A stretch of DNA of 64,000 nucleotides, from positions 8,377,501-8,441,500 of the forward strand of contig JAVTVX010000019.1 in the NCBI GenBank assembly GCA_033439265.1. Direction: 5' to 3'. How positions within the stretch are numbered: position 1 is the stretch's first letter; each line of letters opens with the position of its first letter. This DNA comes from Dillenia suffruticosa. Taxonomy: Eukaryota; Streptophyta; Magnoliopsida; Dilleniales; Dilleniaceae. Under the pieces are notes generated by a model that was not told the origin of the DNA, made no database searches, and saw nothing but the letters and a program-made list of their open reading frames with translations. Both the position numbers and the translations under genes were made by a program. Shown here piece after piece: positions 12,340-24,300 of the stretch.

Positions 12340-12617
12340 ACGAACAAAACGATAGTATATAATCAACATAGAGTACTAGAGTAGAGTAGTGTGTTACTCG
12401 GAGTCACATGGAAGCATCCCAATTCCAAGATATATTTTGAATTATATTCATGTATTTGGTACTTGGTAACACTTCTAAGGCATTCAGGCTAGGGCATTCC
12501 AAAATGGCGTTGTAGGCCTATTATAGCTTGAGAACACTGAATGTTACTATAGTAGTCACATGATTAGGTGGCGTTCTGAGATTGACAGGAAGAGGGATTG
12601 TATTCTCGGGGCAAAAC
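12340..12617 (-). pseudogene. E2 protease region, downstream part
   Basis: On the minus strand, directly after the solo LTR, the frame reads FCPENTIPLPVNLRT and, further on, AYNAILECPSLNALEVLPST. This is the plant gypsy pattern 'LVGF..E.....G.I.LP ... AYNAILGRPSLN.L.AV.ST' that follows the DNGSS protease site. It continues the protease seen at 15425-15550, so the solo LTR lies within one original frame. Stops are present (about 12505). The element's RT is not found beyond it. Confidence 0.75.
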
Positions 12618-13404
12618 TGTAACGACCCACTATCCAGACGTCGCACCCTCTAGCAAAAGAAGATAAACATGCAAATACGGAAACAATCAACCTAATTAAA
12701 ATATGACATCTGGACTCACGACAATCGTATTCCCCGTGTGTGATAATACGGAATGAGATTTATATTAAAAGAAAATAAATCGCTTGTTCTTTCTAAATAA
12801 AATCACGGTAATGTCTCCCCTATTTAGTGACTATTTAGCCACCTGGGGTAACATGATAAAACATATAAATCACTTGTAATATTAAACAAACGATATTAAT
12901 AGCTCTCCCAGCCATCCAAAAATATACTATGAAATATAGTCTCAATATAGACCAAAACTATACATGTAAAGCTCTCATTGGCCTCCAACTATTCATTTAC
13001 ATATAACAAGTACTCATACAAATCCAAAATAAACATAAAAGCAACATGCCTTAATAATACAATAGGTCTGAAAAGAGTAGAGAATAAAATCCCTTGACTC
13101 AAAGGTCTCTACCCTGCGATTCTCTCTAGTCTCCCTGATTACCAAAAACAAAGATATCGGGGTCAGTATAAGCTAAGCAAGAACACAGGGAACCAATGAC
13201 ATGCATAGCAAGGAAGTAGGTACCAAGATATCAACATTCTAATATAGTAATATAAACTTACAGATAGTACCAACAATACACATTATCACCAACATTCTCA
13301 AGAAAACAACTATGATAGTTACTGTATGAAGGTCTGAAAGAGTAAGCCAAAGATTCGGTATTCCTAAATAAAATCTAGATTTTTTTATGTTAGACACCTC
13401 AAGC

Positions 13405-13975
13405 ACTTCACATGTTTCTAATCCCACTCTCGTAAAGAGAAGAGATACATCTATAGTTTCTCAAATTTTGCCTGTAAACTTCACAAAGCTTTCAGAGTCA
13501 TCATCGCAGCATCACTTTCTCTTCATATTACTTCATATTCACAGAGTGATAATCACAAAGATTCCAATTCATCACAAGGATCAGGATTCGTAGTCACTCA
13601 CATGTTTCTAATCCTACCCTCGTAAAGAGAAGAGATACATCCATAATTCCTCAAATTTCGCCCGTAGGCTTCGCAAAGCTTTCAGAATCATCATCACAGT
13701 ATCACTTTTTCTTCATATTATTTTATATTCACAGAGTGATAATCACAAAGATTCCAATTCATTACAAGGATCAGGATTCGTAGTCACTTCACATGTTTCT
13801 AATCCCACCCTCGTAAAGAGAAGAGATACATCCATAGTTTCTCAAACTTAGCCTGTAGGCTTCACAAAGATTTCAGAGTCATCATCGCAGTATCACTTTC
13901 TCTTTATATTACTTCATATTCACAGAGTGATAATCACAAAGATTCCAATTCATCACAAGGATCAGGATTCGTAGT
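13405..13975. repeat. Three-copy ~190-bp tandem repeat in the solo LTR
   Basis: The marker CACATGTTTCTAATCC recurs at 13409, 13599 and 13790, each followed by CGTAAAGAGAAGAGATACAT and ending at CAAGGATCAGGATTCGTAGT. Copies are highly similar, closer to each other than the two E2 LTRs are. Confidence 0.9.
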
Positions 13976-14214
13976 AAGATTCAGTACCAATTGTACAAAG
14001 AATGCCATATCAAATAATGTTAAGCTCAAATTTCACAATATAACTTGCGTAGTCATAGAAAAACTATCATAACTTTTTCTGCAAATATCGGATTGAAATG
14101 ATTCTAGTGGCTATTTAAAGATAAGATATAGGACTACAATATTTATGTTTAGAGATTAGCCTAATTCAGTCTAAAAGGTAGCCAACAATCGAGACAAATT
14201 TCAACACAGTAACA

Positions 14215-14580
14215 AGGTTTTCTGCAGAGAACGTGACACTTTAAAAATTCACCACAAATTCATTTTTTAATGAAACTCTTTGGATTATATGTCATTTTAA
14301 AGCTATGGAAGTCTATTTTCTTACAAAGATAACCTCATTTGATCTTTAGTTATGCAGATAAAGATATTTAACAAAGAACATATCATGATCATACTATAAA
14401 TAGAACAATTTTTCTGCAGAAAACATACTATTTCAAAAATTTATCAAAAATCCAATTCTCCTCAAACCTCTTTGAATTCTATGTCATTTTGAAGCTATAG
14501 ACGTCTAATTTCATTAGGAGAAACCTCTACTCAATTTGTAGTTATGTAGAAAAAGATATTAAATAAACCATAGGGTATGG
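14215..14580. repeat. Two-copy ~185-bp repeat in the solo LTR
   Basis: TTTTCTGCAGAGAACGTGAC at 14219 is matched by TTTTTCTGCAGAAAACATAC at 14409; TATGTCATTTTAAAGCTATG at 14288 by TATGTCATTTTGAAGCTATA at 14481; and a shared AAAGATATT block near 14361 and 14552. The copies are diverged. Confidence 0.75.
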
Positions 14581-15089
14581 TCAAGTTATCCAGTATACCA
14601 AATTTTCTAGGGCTTCATTCAAGGACAGGATTCTCTTTTCTCTAATTCATTTCCTCTAAATTCCAGTAACACAATTACATCAAAATATATTTTATAAGAT
14701 TATTAGATATCAATTTAACAAATACATACAAGGTACTTGCTTCAAACTTGCAATTCTTCTCTTAAGTTTTCCTTTATTTTCTTTCTAAACTTCCTTTGGA
14801 TTTCTAACTTATTCTCTAGGTATTTTGCACTTCCTTTTACTTCCCAAATGTTAGGGTTACCATATACATGGATATATGTGTGTTATTTCAAGTTTAAAGG
14901 ATTGTTTTAATGGATATTAGGTAATGTTTTTGGAGGAAGAAGATGTAGGCCGAAAATAAACTTTGAGAAAGGTGATTGTTATGTTTTAAACATATTTCTC
15001 CACCCCTTTCTTTCCACCTAAGTGCAATGTGAGGCCCAATCATAATAAGGTGTTAAAGGTAAGGTTGTCATGTGTTAAACAATGCCAAA

Positions 15090-15150
15090 TTATTTTATTT
15101 TATTTTATTTTTATTTTTATTTTTATTTTTATTTTTATTTTTATTTTCCT
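15090..15150. repeat. TTTTA / TTTTTA simple repeat
   Basis: Four TTTTA units followed by about seven TTTTTA units. The small plus-strand ORF here is made of this repeat and is not a gene. Confidence 0.9.
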
Positions 15151-15424
15151 TTTGTAGGTCCCACACCAAACCCTAATTCGATTTTCTTGCAGTATTATTT
15201 TGATCATTTTCATTCGCCACTAAATTCCACAGTCTATGCTAAGTTCAATATGCTCGACCTCTATTTAAAATCATAAATATAGAAATCAAACATGTATCGC
15301 AAATACGTCTAAAATCGTAGTACATCTAATTTATCACAATATGATATAAAATAATTTAAATATGGTAAGTAGAAATGTAAACGAAAATGCATATTTTAAT
15401 ATTTTCTAAAAATGAGATCTTACA

Positions 15425-17333
15425 AAAACTACTAGCCAGAGGGTCCTTTTTCAGGTCTGACATGTGGTTGAAGGTGTGCATGATTGAAGCCCATTTGATG
15501 AAATGCATCCTAATAGAGGAGGTCACAACTAGCTTCTTGATCGACAAAGATCCTCTTTATTGTATACTGGTGTCTATCTTGGTTGTAATGATCAACAGGT
15601 CATGCTGACTTGGATCGACCCCTACTAGGTCATTGTCATTAAAATCTATCGTGGGTCTTTTCTTCTTCTGCTTTTTTTCAACGTGGGTTATGAGGACTTC
15701 TTTAGAGGCAGGTGTCTCAACTTTATGAAAGATTAGTAGTATTGTTCACTTGACCTAGAGGATTACCTCATTAGCCTGGTTACGGGCAGCTCTTGGGTGT
15801 GGTGGTTCATTTGGCTTGTTTAGTCGTGCCGCTACACGTGGAATTCGAGGAGGGTTGTTCTCTCATTCCATACTTATGAACCTTTGGATTCTGCTATCCC
15901 GAACCAAAGCCTCAAGCTCATCCTTTAGCTTTTGACACCATCAGTTCGGTGGCCGTTGTTTTTGTGGAAGTGATAGTATCGGGAGTTATCCTTTTTCAAG
16001 TCATTTCCTTGAGGGCGTAGGCCTATCTAACATAACGTTTGTTCCTGATCTGCATCAAGATCTGATTGGGTATATCATTCAGAGAAGTATAGTTGGTGAA
16101 CGGTAGTGAGGAGGTGGTCCCAGTCGGTTTCTTTTAGGTGAAGTTCGCAGAGGTGAATGACTGTGTTCCTTTCTCGCTGCCCCATCTCAGTGCTTATCTT
16201 CTCAGCCTCCTCTGTGGTGATGTATTTTTCCACCCGGGCATAGAATTCTTGAATAGTGGATAGAGGATTCTTCGTTATTGAGGTTTTCATTCATGAAAGT
16301 CATAAACTGGTGAGTAGTGCTACTAGCACAACAGAATGGTCCAAACTGGAAACCTTCATCATCTCATTCTTGAACTTATCTAGAAAGCCTCTTAAGGGCT
16401 CTTCATCCCTTTGCCGCAAAGATAAGAGGGATGCAGATTTTTTCTTTACTCCTTAGCTGATCTTAAAATGTGTTTTGAACTGTTGCCAAAGTTGAGAGAA
16501 GTTCTTGATGCTGAATAGAGGAAATGAATTAAACCAAGTTAGAGCGTTGCCCTTCAAGGTCGTAGGGAAGTGCTTACACATAGCGGCATCTGACATATCT
16601 CTCAAGATCATGACCATCACAAATTGGGCTGCATGATCTCAAGGGGTCTGTGATACCATCATTCCTCTCAATGAGAGAGAGGAGTACATCATGTGGCATG
16701 GGCTCTGTAGAAACTTTGGGATCAAACGAAGAGAAACTGGTGGCATATGTGGTGGCATCTCCTTTGCTCGCACTAACGGGTTTCAACTCGACGGCTACGA
16801 GATCCTTGACCTGCTTCCTTAGGTCATTCAGATCATATCAAGAGTTGACCGAGCGCTCTCGGTGCCTTCAGGGCTGAAGTTTGTGCATGCACGATTGCTC
16901 TGATTTTTGGGGAGAGGATGACCTTCTTGTTGGCAAGTGTGACTAAGCTCTTCCAATTGCTTAGTCATTCCCTGTATCTTCGATTCAAGCCTCTCTATCT
17001 TTGAACAGTGGACTTTGTTAGAAGAGGCTGGAGTGCAGGTAGGACTGGCTGATCTTGAGGTTGGCCCTGGAGTTGTGTAGTAGGCAAATGAGGATCTTCC
17101 TACGGAAGTGTTTTTGTTTGAGGTGGAGGGCGAATAGTCAAAGCGTCTCATCAAATTTAGGGATGTATTGTCAGAGGAGTTTTCGTGGTATTGGACATCT
17201 GTCCTCTTACTGTAGACATGATCTTTAAGGTGTTTCCGTTCTTTTTCTTTGGCAGCATGACGATTGGAATGGCAGATAGGGCTTGAATATTTTGGTTGAG
17301 AAATCAGTTTGTTTCCCATGGATGGTGCTAATC
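15425..17333 (-). pseudogene. E2 gag and start of protease
   Basis: Minus-strand pieces in order. 17319-16828 (163 aa) is a Ser/Thr-rich N-terminal part with a short coiled coil (KIERLESKIQGMTKQLEEL). 16786-16300 is the gag core, with GNALTWFNSFP then FSQLWQQFKTHF and RQRDEEPLRGFLDKFKNEM, the Retrotrans_gag pattern. 16290-16075 continues (NPLSTIQEFYARVEKYITTEE). About 16010-15950 gives YYHFHKNNGHRTD, like the 'YCDFH...GHRTEDC' motif of plant gypsy gag. About 15620-15440 gives the protease: DNDLVGVDPSQHDLLI, then DQEASCDLLY where active copies have DNGSSADILY, so the catalytic Asp context is degraded. The ATG at 17319 lies inside the primer-binding site and is unlikely to be the real start. 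Confidence 0.8.
17312..17333 (-). other. Decayed primer-binding site of E2
   Basis: Minus strand just inside the 5' LTR reads ATTAGCACCATCCATGGGAA. It fits the common plant gypsy site ATTGGCGCCGTCTGTGGGAA with differences that are all transitions (mostly G to A), as expected from decay of methylated DNA. Confidence 0.55.
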
Positions 17334-18146
17334 TGATGTAGATGGGTTTGATTCCACAAATTCCTGCTCCGCTAATTTGAGTGTGGAACTAGAGTGACGA
17401 AGAGTCTTCATGACCTTTTGTAATGATGAAACTTGTAAATACCACCAAAGAGTGCTCGATGGGAAGACTCCAATACTCAAGTTAGAAATAGTGATTTTAA
17501 AGAATTAGAAACAGATTGAATAGAGCTGTGAGAGAGAGCCCTATTTGCTTTTATGTAAGAAGTGTAAAGTTCCTGAGAACATATCTGGCTAGCTGCCACT
17601 TTGAATATATATAATATGCGTGCATGGTAAGTCCTATATGTGATAGGGGTATAGAAACCCTAGATTGCTAAGAATGTTTAGAAATTATAGGAACTGTAGT
17701 CGAAGATCTCTAATAGAATCGAAATCTTGTCGAGTAAGGAAAGTTCAAGTTGTTGCACAGATTTACTACTTTATCGGGAGTGATTGTCGACATCAGGTTC
17801 CTTATTGAGATAGATTTTCTCAAGAATAGAGAAGATTCATGTCCGATTATGAAAGATTTAAATTTATCAGAGATTTACTTCCCCAATAAATGGTTTCAAG
17901 TTGTGCTTATCGCGTTATGGTTTGAGCTACACTTGTGTTAATGGAACATGCCTGCCTAGTAGTGGAATAACAGAGAAATCCATGTACCGAGAGTTGGGAC
18001 GATCGATGGGTTGTAAGAAGTGTTAGACCAAGAGAGTACTTGATCGAGAGACAACGGGTATGTTCAGTAATTTATAGATGGTGTGGCTTAATGGGCTTAA
18101 GTAGTTCTAATCTCATGGTAATAGGTCGTTGAACTATATACCATTA
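17334..18146 (-). repeat. 5' LTR of element E2
   Basis: Direct repeat of 1467-2241. On the plus strand it starts TGATGTAG and ends CCATTA, and is followed by GTTCT at 18147-18151, the same 5-mer that precedes the other LTR. It has a TATATATA stretch at 17608-17615. Confidence 0.85.
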
Positions 18147-18151
18147 GTTCT

Positions 18152-18940
18152 AGTGACCCTAGTGTATGGTGTCCAAATCATGCCGCCAAGGCCGTTCCAG
18201 CAACATGTTATATAAACCACATCGTAGTAGATCTTGTCCTAATATTTCCTAATTGAAAATGGACCCAAGCACCTAATCTTTAGCACATATTTAATTCAAC
18301 CAATGATGTTTGACTTTGGAACTTTTTGTATCTTTAACCCCAACTTATCAACCATGCTCTTAGTGATAATGTTCTCATAACTACCACCATGAACAACTAA
18401 AGCGTACACATATCCCTTAATTTGGCATCGTATTACGAATAGTTTCTTTCTCTGCAAATCTCCCTCTCGTGGTCAATAGTAGTTTTCTAATCACATAAGT
18501 CTATCTTGCCTATCATACTAAACATCCTTAAGTACTCAATATGTCTCTTCCAATATCCTCTATATTATCATCAACAAACTCTTTAACTTCCTCTCTTGCC
18601 ACCATGTTTGGTTGTCTAGCCGTGTAAATATTAGATTAATGTCCCACGTTTCTACAACAATAGTACTTCACACGACCCGATCTAGCATAGAGATTCTCCT
18701 TCCTTGGTATGGTCTTTTCGGCTATTATATGAAATTTATTCTTCTCATTACCCACTCAACACAGGTTTTTGTTATAAAACCCAATTGATTAGATTTCTCG
18801 TATTATCGTCACCATGGACTTATTTGTTCTCTTCTGAAGACCTCCCCTCAATTGCCTCTTATCATTCAACATCAGCTCAGCACTAATAGCCATGTTTTTT
18901 GCCTCAGTCAACATCTGTAACTCAATCTTTCCTCCCAACA
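18152..18940 (-). pseudogene. Ty3/gypsy element E1, gag end, zinc knuckle and protease
   Basis: Minus-strand reading from 18940: gag end (LGGKIELQMLTEAKNMAI, then SAELMLNDKRQLRGG), a degraded CCHC knuckle at about 18670-18630 (YYCCRNVGH), the protease at about 18400-18365 with HGGSYENIITKSMVDKLGL (like 'IDGGSCENVVS..MVEKL.L'), and the post-protease LLERPWRHD at about 18205-18180 (usual form 'LLGRPWQ.D'). The frame then meets element E2 and resumes at 1460. There are several stops and at least one frame change. The right side is cut at 18941 by the left end of a CACTA element, so the gag start and 5' LTR of E1 are not found. Confidence 0.8.
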
Positions 18941-19560
18941 CACTACAAATAAATGACTTATTCAGACAGACGAAAACCATCCGGTAAATCAACTAAAACC
19001 GTTGACAGATCATTCTCCAACGGATAGGATTTTAGTTGGCTATACACCAGTCGGGATAGGTTTATACCGACAATCTTAATTACCGTTGGAGTATGTCATA
19101 TATTTATAGTGACGGTCAGAAGGTGTTGGTAAAATTACGCTAGTATGGATAAAAATTACTATTTTATCATCAGTTACCATTCGGTTACTACTTGGTTACT
19201 ACTTGGTTACTACTCAGTTACTACTTGATTTTGATTACCACTCGGTTACGACTCGGTTATTATCACTCGGTTAGTACAAATATTATCTTTTATCGTTTGT
19301 TACTACATAACTGTTAAAAAATGTAACTGCCATTTAGAAACGGTTATTTATATGTTAGGAAATGTTATAACTTTTATCGTCGGTTACCACTCAATTACTA
19401 CTCAGTTACCACAATTATTACCTTTTATCGTCGGTTAATCATTTATAATCGGTTAGTACATATGTTCATATGTTATATTGGTTACTGTAGTCATTTATCC
19501 GTTAGCAAATGTTATTATTTCGTCAGTTGTCACATATTGTACGATTACCACACATGCTGA
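18941..19560. repeat. CACTA left terminal region with GGTTAC/GTTACTAC subterminal repeats
   Basis: After the CACTACAAA end and a CAGACAGACGAAAACC block, about twenty short copies of TCGGTTACTACT-like sequence follow (19185-19500). The same terminal block and repeat type recur at 38962-39680, the left end of a second CACTA copy. Clustered subterminal motifs are where TNPA binds in En/Spm elements. Confidence 0.8.
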
Positions 19561-20667
19561 CATTTTAGGAAATGTTATAAACTATAAAATAAAAAATTAC
19601 TAAAATAATATAACATCTTGTATTTTTGAGAATGATTGATACATTAATAGAATAAAAAAAATATTACATATCAAATAACTATATATCTTCTCTTCTCTTC
19701 TCTTCAGCATATCTTCTACCCCAAAAATGGTTGAGTCGCAGCATCAACTTTCATGTCAATCTATTCATAAAAAGGGTTATAAAAAAATATTATGTTTTTT
19801 GGATGGAGTATGTCAATCCATTCATAAAAATAAAAATTGCTATGAATAAAAATATTACATTTTGGATGCAGTCACGTAGAGATAATGGTTGTTGGTTGGG
19901 AGCTAAGAATACAAATAATTTGGATTATTATTAAAAACAAAAATGAAATTGAAATTAGTAATATTGTGTGAAAATAAAGAAATAACATTCGCACATAAAT
20001 CTGAACTAAACCAGATGATTGGGTTTCTTCAAAGTCAAGTTGCTCTGGGATGGTTGTGATTCTTAAAAAATACTCATCTTTCATTTAATTCATCCAAAAT
20101 GAGTACAAGGTGAAAATTTAAAATATTTCAAAATATAATATAATCCAAATTTTATTTAAAAAAAATATGTGATTACCTGTTTCACGAAGATATTGGTTGA
20201 TTCAGAAGCAAGAGCTTTGAGCGGAGAGGAGAGGTTTTGAGGGGAGGAAGGGAAAGAGGGTTCAGAGGGAATGATTTATAGAATATTTGGTTTATTTTAC
20301 CGTCCAAATAAATTTTCAAAATTTTCAAAAAGCCCGTCAATTTTTCCTGCTTTTTTAAACTTTTTTACTGCCTTTAGATCATCAAGTTTTTACCACCTTA
20401 GAGTTTAATTTCATCTTAATCTACCGCTCTTTTTTTTTATTACATCATCAAATATTTTGTATTTTCATTTATATTTTTATTTTTGTTACCAACTATTACT
20501 GCAAAATTACAACATTGTTACTATGTTATATTATAATATTATTACTAAATTACATTAAAAACCTTTAATTTTATATTATTACATTATTTAAATTAATAAT
20601 ATTAATTATACCATTATTCTACATAATTCATATTTAAAATTTTTTATATATTAATTATAGCATTATT
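19561..20667. other. AT-rich internal CACTA DNA without genes
   Basis: No coding sense in any frame. A purine-rich stretch lies at 20215-20270, and the sequence becomes nearly pure A/T at 20440-20660. Confidence 0.5.
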
Positions 20668-20866
20668 GATTGAAAGGCTGGTGCTCGCCCCATGATGCAT
20701 GCCTACACAGGCGCTTGCGCGGCATGCATGGAAGCCCATGCAAATGTGTGAGTGGGCGCCTGCATGGCATGAGTGGCATATGCCCCCGCGTAGGGCAACG
20801 GCGCATGCAAGTGTCTGCGCAGGCGCCCTAACATGGGGCATGCACGCATGGAAGCACCCGCGTAAA
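20668..20866. other. GC-rich, CpG-bearing island with GCATGC-type subrepeats
   Basis: About 200 bp of strikingly GC-rich sequence in AT-rich surroundings, with many GCATGC, GCGC and GGCGCC motifs and near-palindromes (CATGGAAGC at 20725 and 20846, CAGGCGC at 20708 and 20819). It lies about 0.5 kb upstream of the transposase gene. In maize En/Spm a GC-rich, methylated downstream control region lies next to the promoter; an equivalent role here is inference. Short ORFs on both strands arise from the lack of A/T. Confidence 0.6.
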
Positions 20867-21392
20867 TTAGTATATTATTAAATTAGTAATTTATATATTA
20901 TTATTTTAAATTATTAATATTATTATTTAAAAATTATCCTTTCTACCACTTTATCTGTGTTTAATTTTACTATATGTTGAATAAGTTAACTGTTTGTTTG
21001 TGTGGGTCTTGATTTTTAATCAAATAATCTCTATGTTTGTTTGTGTGTTGATTTCTATGTTGTTGTTGAAGAAGTAGGTTAACTGTTTGTTTGTCTTGAG
21101 TACGTTAAATGATTATTTTAAATGATTATTTTAAATTATTAGCACATTATAGAATTGACCCACATATGTTTTATATGTTTTGGGAGTTCTCTACCTATGG
21201 TTCTTACCAAGTTAGGATTTAAAAATAAAACCTCTATTTATTTGTGTTCATAATTATCTTTTTCCTTTAAAAGTTCTCTCTTGCAAAAATTAAACGATAA
21301 ATTTAGAGCTTGCCTATTTATTCAAATAAATCTCATGCATATAAGTCTGTTCCCTCTTATCAAAGCTTTTGTTCTTTTTAATTTGTAGAGAG

Positions 21393-24300
21393 ATGATGCA
21401 AAATAATAGAGCGTGGATGTATAATAAGAATTTACCTGACCGTCGAGGATTGACCGATGAGTTTTGTGTTGGGTTGGAACAATTTTTGGATTTTGTTAAT
21501 AGTAAAGTTGAGTTCATGGATGGAAATAAGTTAAGGTGTCCTTGTAGGAAGTGCAGTAATGGTAAATTTTATGAGTGTGATAAAGTTAGGGAACATCTTT
21601 GTAGATTTGGTTTTACTGCGAATTATTATAATTGGACTTGTCATGGTGAACCGTTTATATCTGAGGAAGAATATGGAAGAAGTAGACAATTTTTCAATAA
21701 AGGAGAATATGATTACAACCATTTAAATCCATATCAGAGAATGATAATTGATGCAGCTGATAATGTTGTCTTACAATCGAACCATGCAAGTACCAGTTCT
21801 GCTCCAATATTTGAACAAGTATATATTAGTGATGCAGAACCATCGCAGGAGGTAGAAGTAATAGGTGTCGATGAGAATGCAAGTAATGAGCGTTTTTTGT
21901 CTGATCAGTTTGGGGAAGTATTGAAAGCTGCAGATCAACCTTTGTGGGGAGGCTGTGACACTCATACTAAGTTATCAGTGACATCAAGACTGTTAAATAT
22001 CAAGACAGAATATAATGTGTCTGAGCAATGCTTCAATGAATTTGTTCAAGTAATTCGAGAAGTATTGTCTCGTGATCACATCATCCCAAGTGATCTTTAC
22101 GATATGAAAAATTTAGTGAAAAACTTGGGTCTTCCTGTGGTAAGGATTGATGTATGTAATCAGGGTTGTATGTTATATTGGAGGGATGATGACAATGCAG
22201 AATTTTGTAAATTTTGTAACCATTCTAGGTACAAGAGTAGTAGGAGGCCGGGTCGCAAGCGGAAACCATATAAGCAAATGTTTTATTTGCCCTTAATCCC
22301 CTGATTGCAAAGGTTTTATGCATCTAAGGCCACTGCTGAACACATGATGTGGAATGCAAACCATCAAACAGAAGAGGAAGGATGCTTGGAAACATTTTGA
22401 TAGAATATATCCTGAGTTTGCAAAAGAGTCTCGAAACATTAGATTGGGTCTTTGTGCGGATGGTTTTGCTCCATTTAGCAAATCGGGAAAAACCTATTCA
22501 TGTTGGCCAATAATGTTAACTCAATACAATCTTCCGCCTGGTATGTGTATGAAAACGCCATATATGTTTCTGACATTGCTCGTACCTAGCCCACAAAATC
22601 CCAAAAAATTAATAGATATTTATATGCAGCCACTGATTGCAAAGTTAAAACAACTATGGGATGAAGGTATTTATACATATGGTGTCTATACTGATAAGAA
22701 TTTCCTATTGAAGGCTGCTCTTTTTTGGACGATAAATGATTTTCCAGCTTATGGTATGTTATCTGGGTGGAGTACAGCTGGTCTCTTAGGATGTCCGATA
22801 TGTATACAGAAATCAAAGTCATTCAGATTAAAATATGGTAAGAAGACGAGCTATTTTGATTGTCATAGACAATTTTTGCCACTAAATCATTCATTCAAAA
22901 GAAATAAAGTTGAGTTCATTAAAAATAGGGTTGAAAAAGCACCTCCACCCTTGAGATTAACTGGTGATCAAATTTGGGAACAAGTGCATAACTTTCCATC
23001 TGCTATTGAAGACCCTCATGATACCACTGTTGATTATGGAAGTACGCATAAATGGACAAAACGGATTTACCATATTGGAAATTCCATCTTCTGCGTCATA
23101 ATCTCGATGTCATGCATGTTGAAAAGAATGTTTTTGATAATGTTATAAATACAGTTATGGATATTCCTGGGAAAACAAAAGATAACTTGAGTGTAAGAAA
23201 AGATATGAGAGTTGTTTGTAATCGATCTACACTAGATGTGGATGCAAGTAGTAAGGGACCAAAGTCAAAGGCAGTTTATACATTGAACAAGGATCAGAGA
23301 CGAATTGTTTGTGAGTGGTTGAAAATGGTGCGGTTTCCTGATGGATATGCTTCAAACCTTGGGAGATGTGTTGATTTGAATGAGTGCAAGTTGATAGGTT
23401 TGAAAAGTCATGATTGTCACATATTTATAGAAAGACTAATTCCAATTGCGTTTAAAGAACTTTTACCAAATTTTGTCTGGGGTGCCATTACGGAGTTAAG
23501 TATTTTTTTTCATGACATTTGTTCAACGGTGTTAAACTTATCAAACATGGAGAAACTAGAGAGAGATATTCCAATTATTCTATGTAACTTAGAAAGGATA
23601 TTTCCTCCGTCGTTTTTTGATTCTATAGAACATCTCTTAGTTCACTTACCTTATGAGGCAAAAGTTGCAGGACCCGTACAATTTCGATGGATGTATCCGT
23701 TTGAGAGGTGAAATATTTATCTTATTTTTTTTCAAAATAATACTTCTTTATAGATTTCTTTTTAAAATCTGTTAATTTTTTTTCTTATTAGATTTTTATA
23801 TCATTTAAAGAAAAAAGTGAAGAATAAGGTATGGGTCGAAGCCTCTATTGTTAATGCATATATTGTGGAGGAAGTAACAACATTTGTATCATATTATTTT
23901 GAGCCTCACGTACGAGGGCCTTATCGATCCCAATTTTTCATCATTTTCTATTTTCAATTATCTTAGTCGAACTAATGGAGCATGTAAGAGAAGATATTTA
24001 ACTGGTGAAGAATTGCGAGCAGCCCATATATATATTTTATTGAACTGTCCAGAAGTAGGACCATATTTCGAGTAAGTATATAGTTTTAACTGGTCAAGAA
24101 ATGAAGCAGTCCTTACATATTTTATTTGGGTCAAAAATTTATATAATATATAAGTGATATTTTATGATAGGATTTTTCAAAATTCATTTTCGGAACTACC
24201 TAACAAGGAGTTTGATCGTCTGTGCGATGAGAAATTTGCAACATGGTTCAAGACATATGTAAGTACCTATCTACCAAGTTCCCATCATATTTTGTTTTTT

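Larger units (their letters stand above)
12618..15424. mobile_element. Solo LTR (2807 bp) of a Ty3/gypsy-type retrotransposon
   Basis: Begins TGTAACGACCC and ends GATCTTACA, so it has TG...CA ends with a short inverted repeat (TGTAA/TTACA). Identical 5-bp AAAAC flanks it at 12613-12617 and 15425-15429. The E2 protease frame stops at one side and resumes at the other. No internal coding region or second LTR is present, so LTR-LTR recombination has removed the rest. Contents: a three-copy ~190-bp tandem repeat (13405-13975), a two-copy ~185-bp repeat (14215-14580) and a TTTTA/TTTTTA simple repeat (15090-15150). ORFs of 60-70 codons inside are not genes. Confidence 0.85.
1467..18146 (-). mobile_element. 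Ty3/gypsy LTR retrotransposon E2 (Tat-like, defective), host to two younger insertions
   Basis: Direct repeats at both ends (1467-2241 and 17334-18146) are its LTRs, beginning TGATG and ending near CC/CTATTA on the plus strand. The 5-bp sequence GTTCT occurs at 1461-1465 and 18147-18151. The host E1 frame runs on cleanly if one copy of GTTCT is kept (GRPW motif and linker on the right, NIY.FVKHK on the left), which fixes the boundaries; there is one extra T at 1466. On the minus strand the order is 5' LTR, primer-binding site, gag, protease, a gap where RT-RH-INT should be, tandem repeats, an antisense ORF, 3' LTR. Antisense ORFs near the 3' LTR and 3' tandem repeats are known from the plant Tat lineage, so Tat-like is my inference. 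Without the nested insertions its own sequence is about 7.2 kb. Confidence 0.85.

Noticed and set aside
20644-20881. Ala/Cys/His-rich ORFs on both strands of the GC island
   Set aside because: Arise from absence of A/T-rich stop codons; no domain and inconsistent with being coding.
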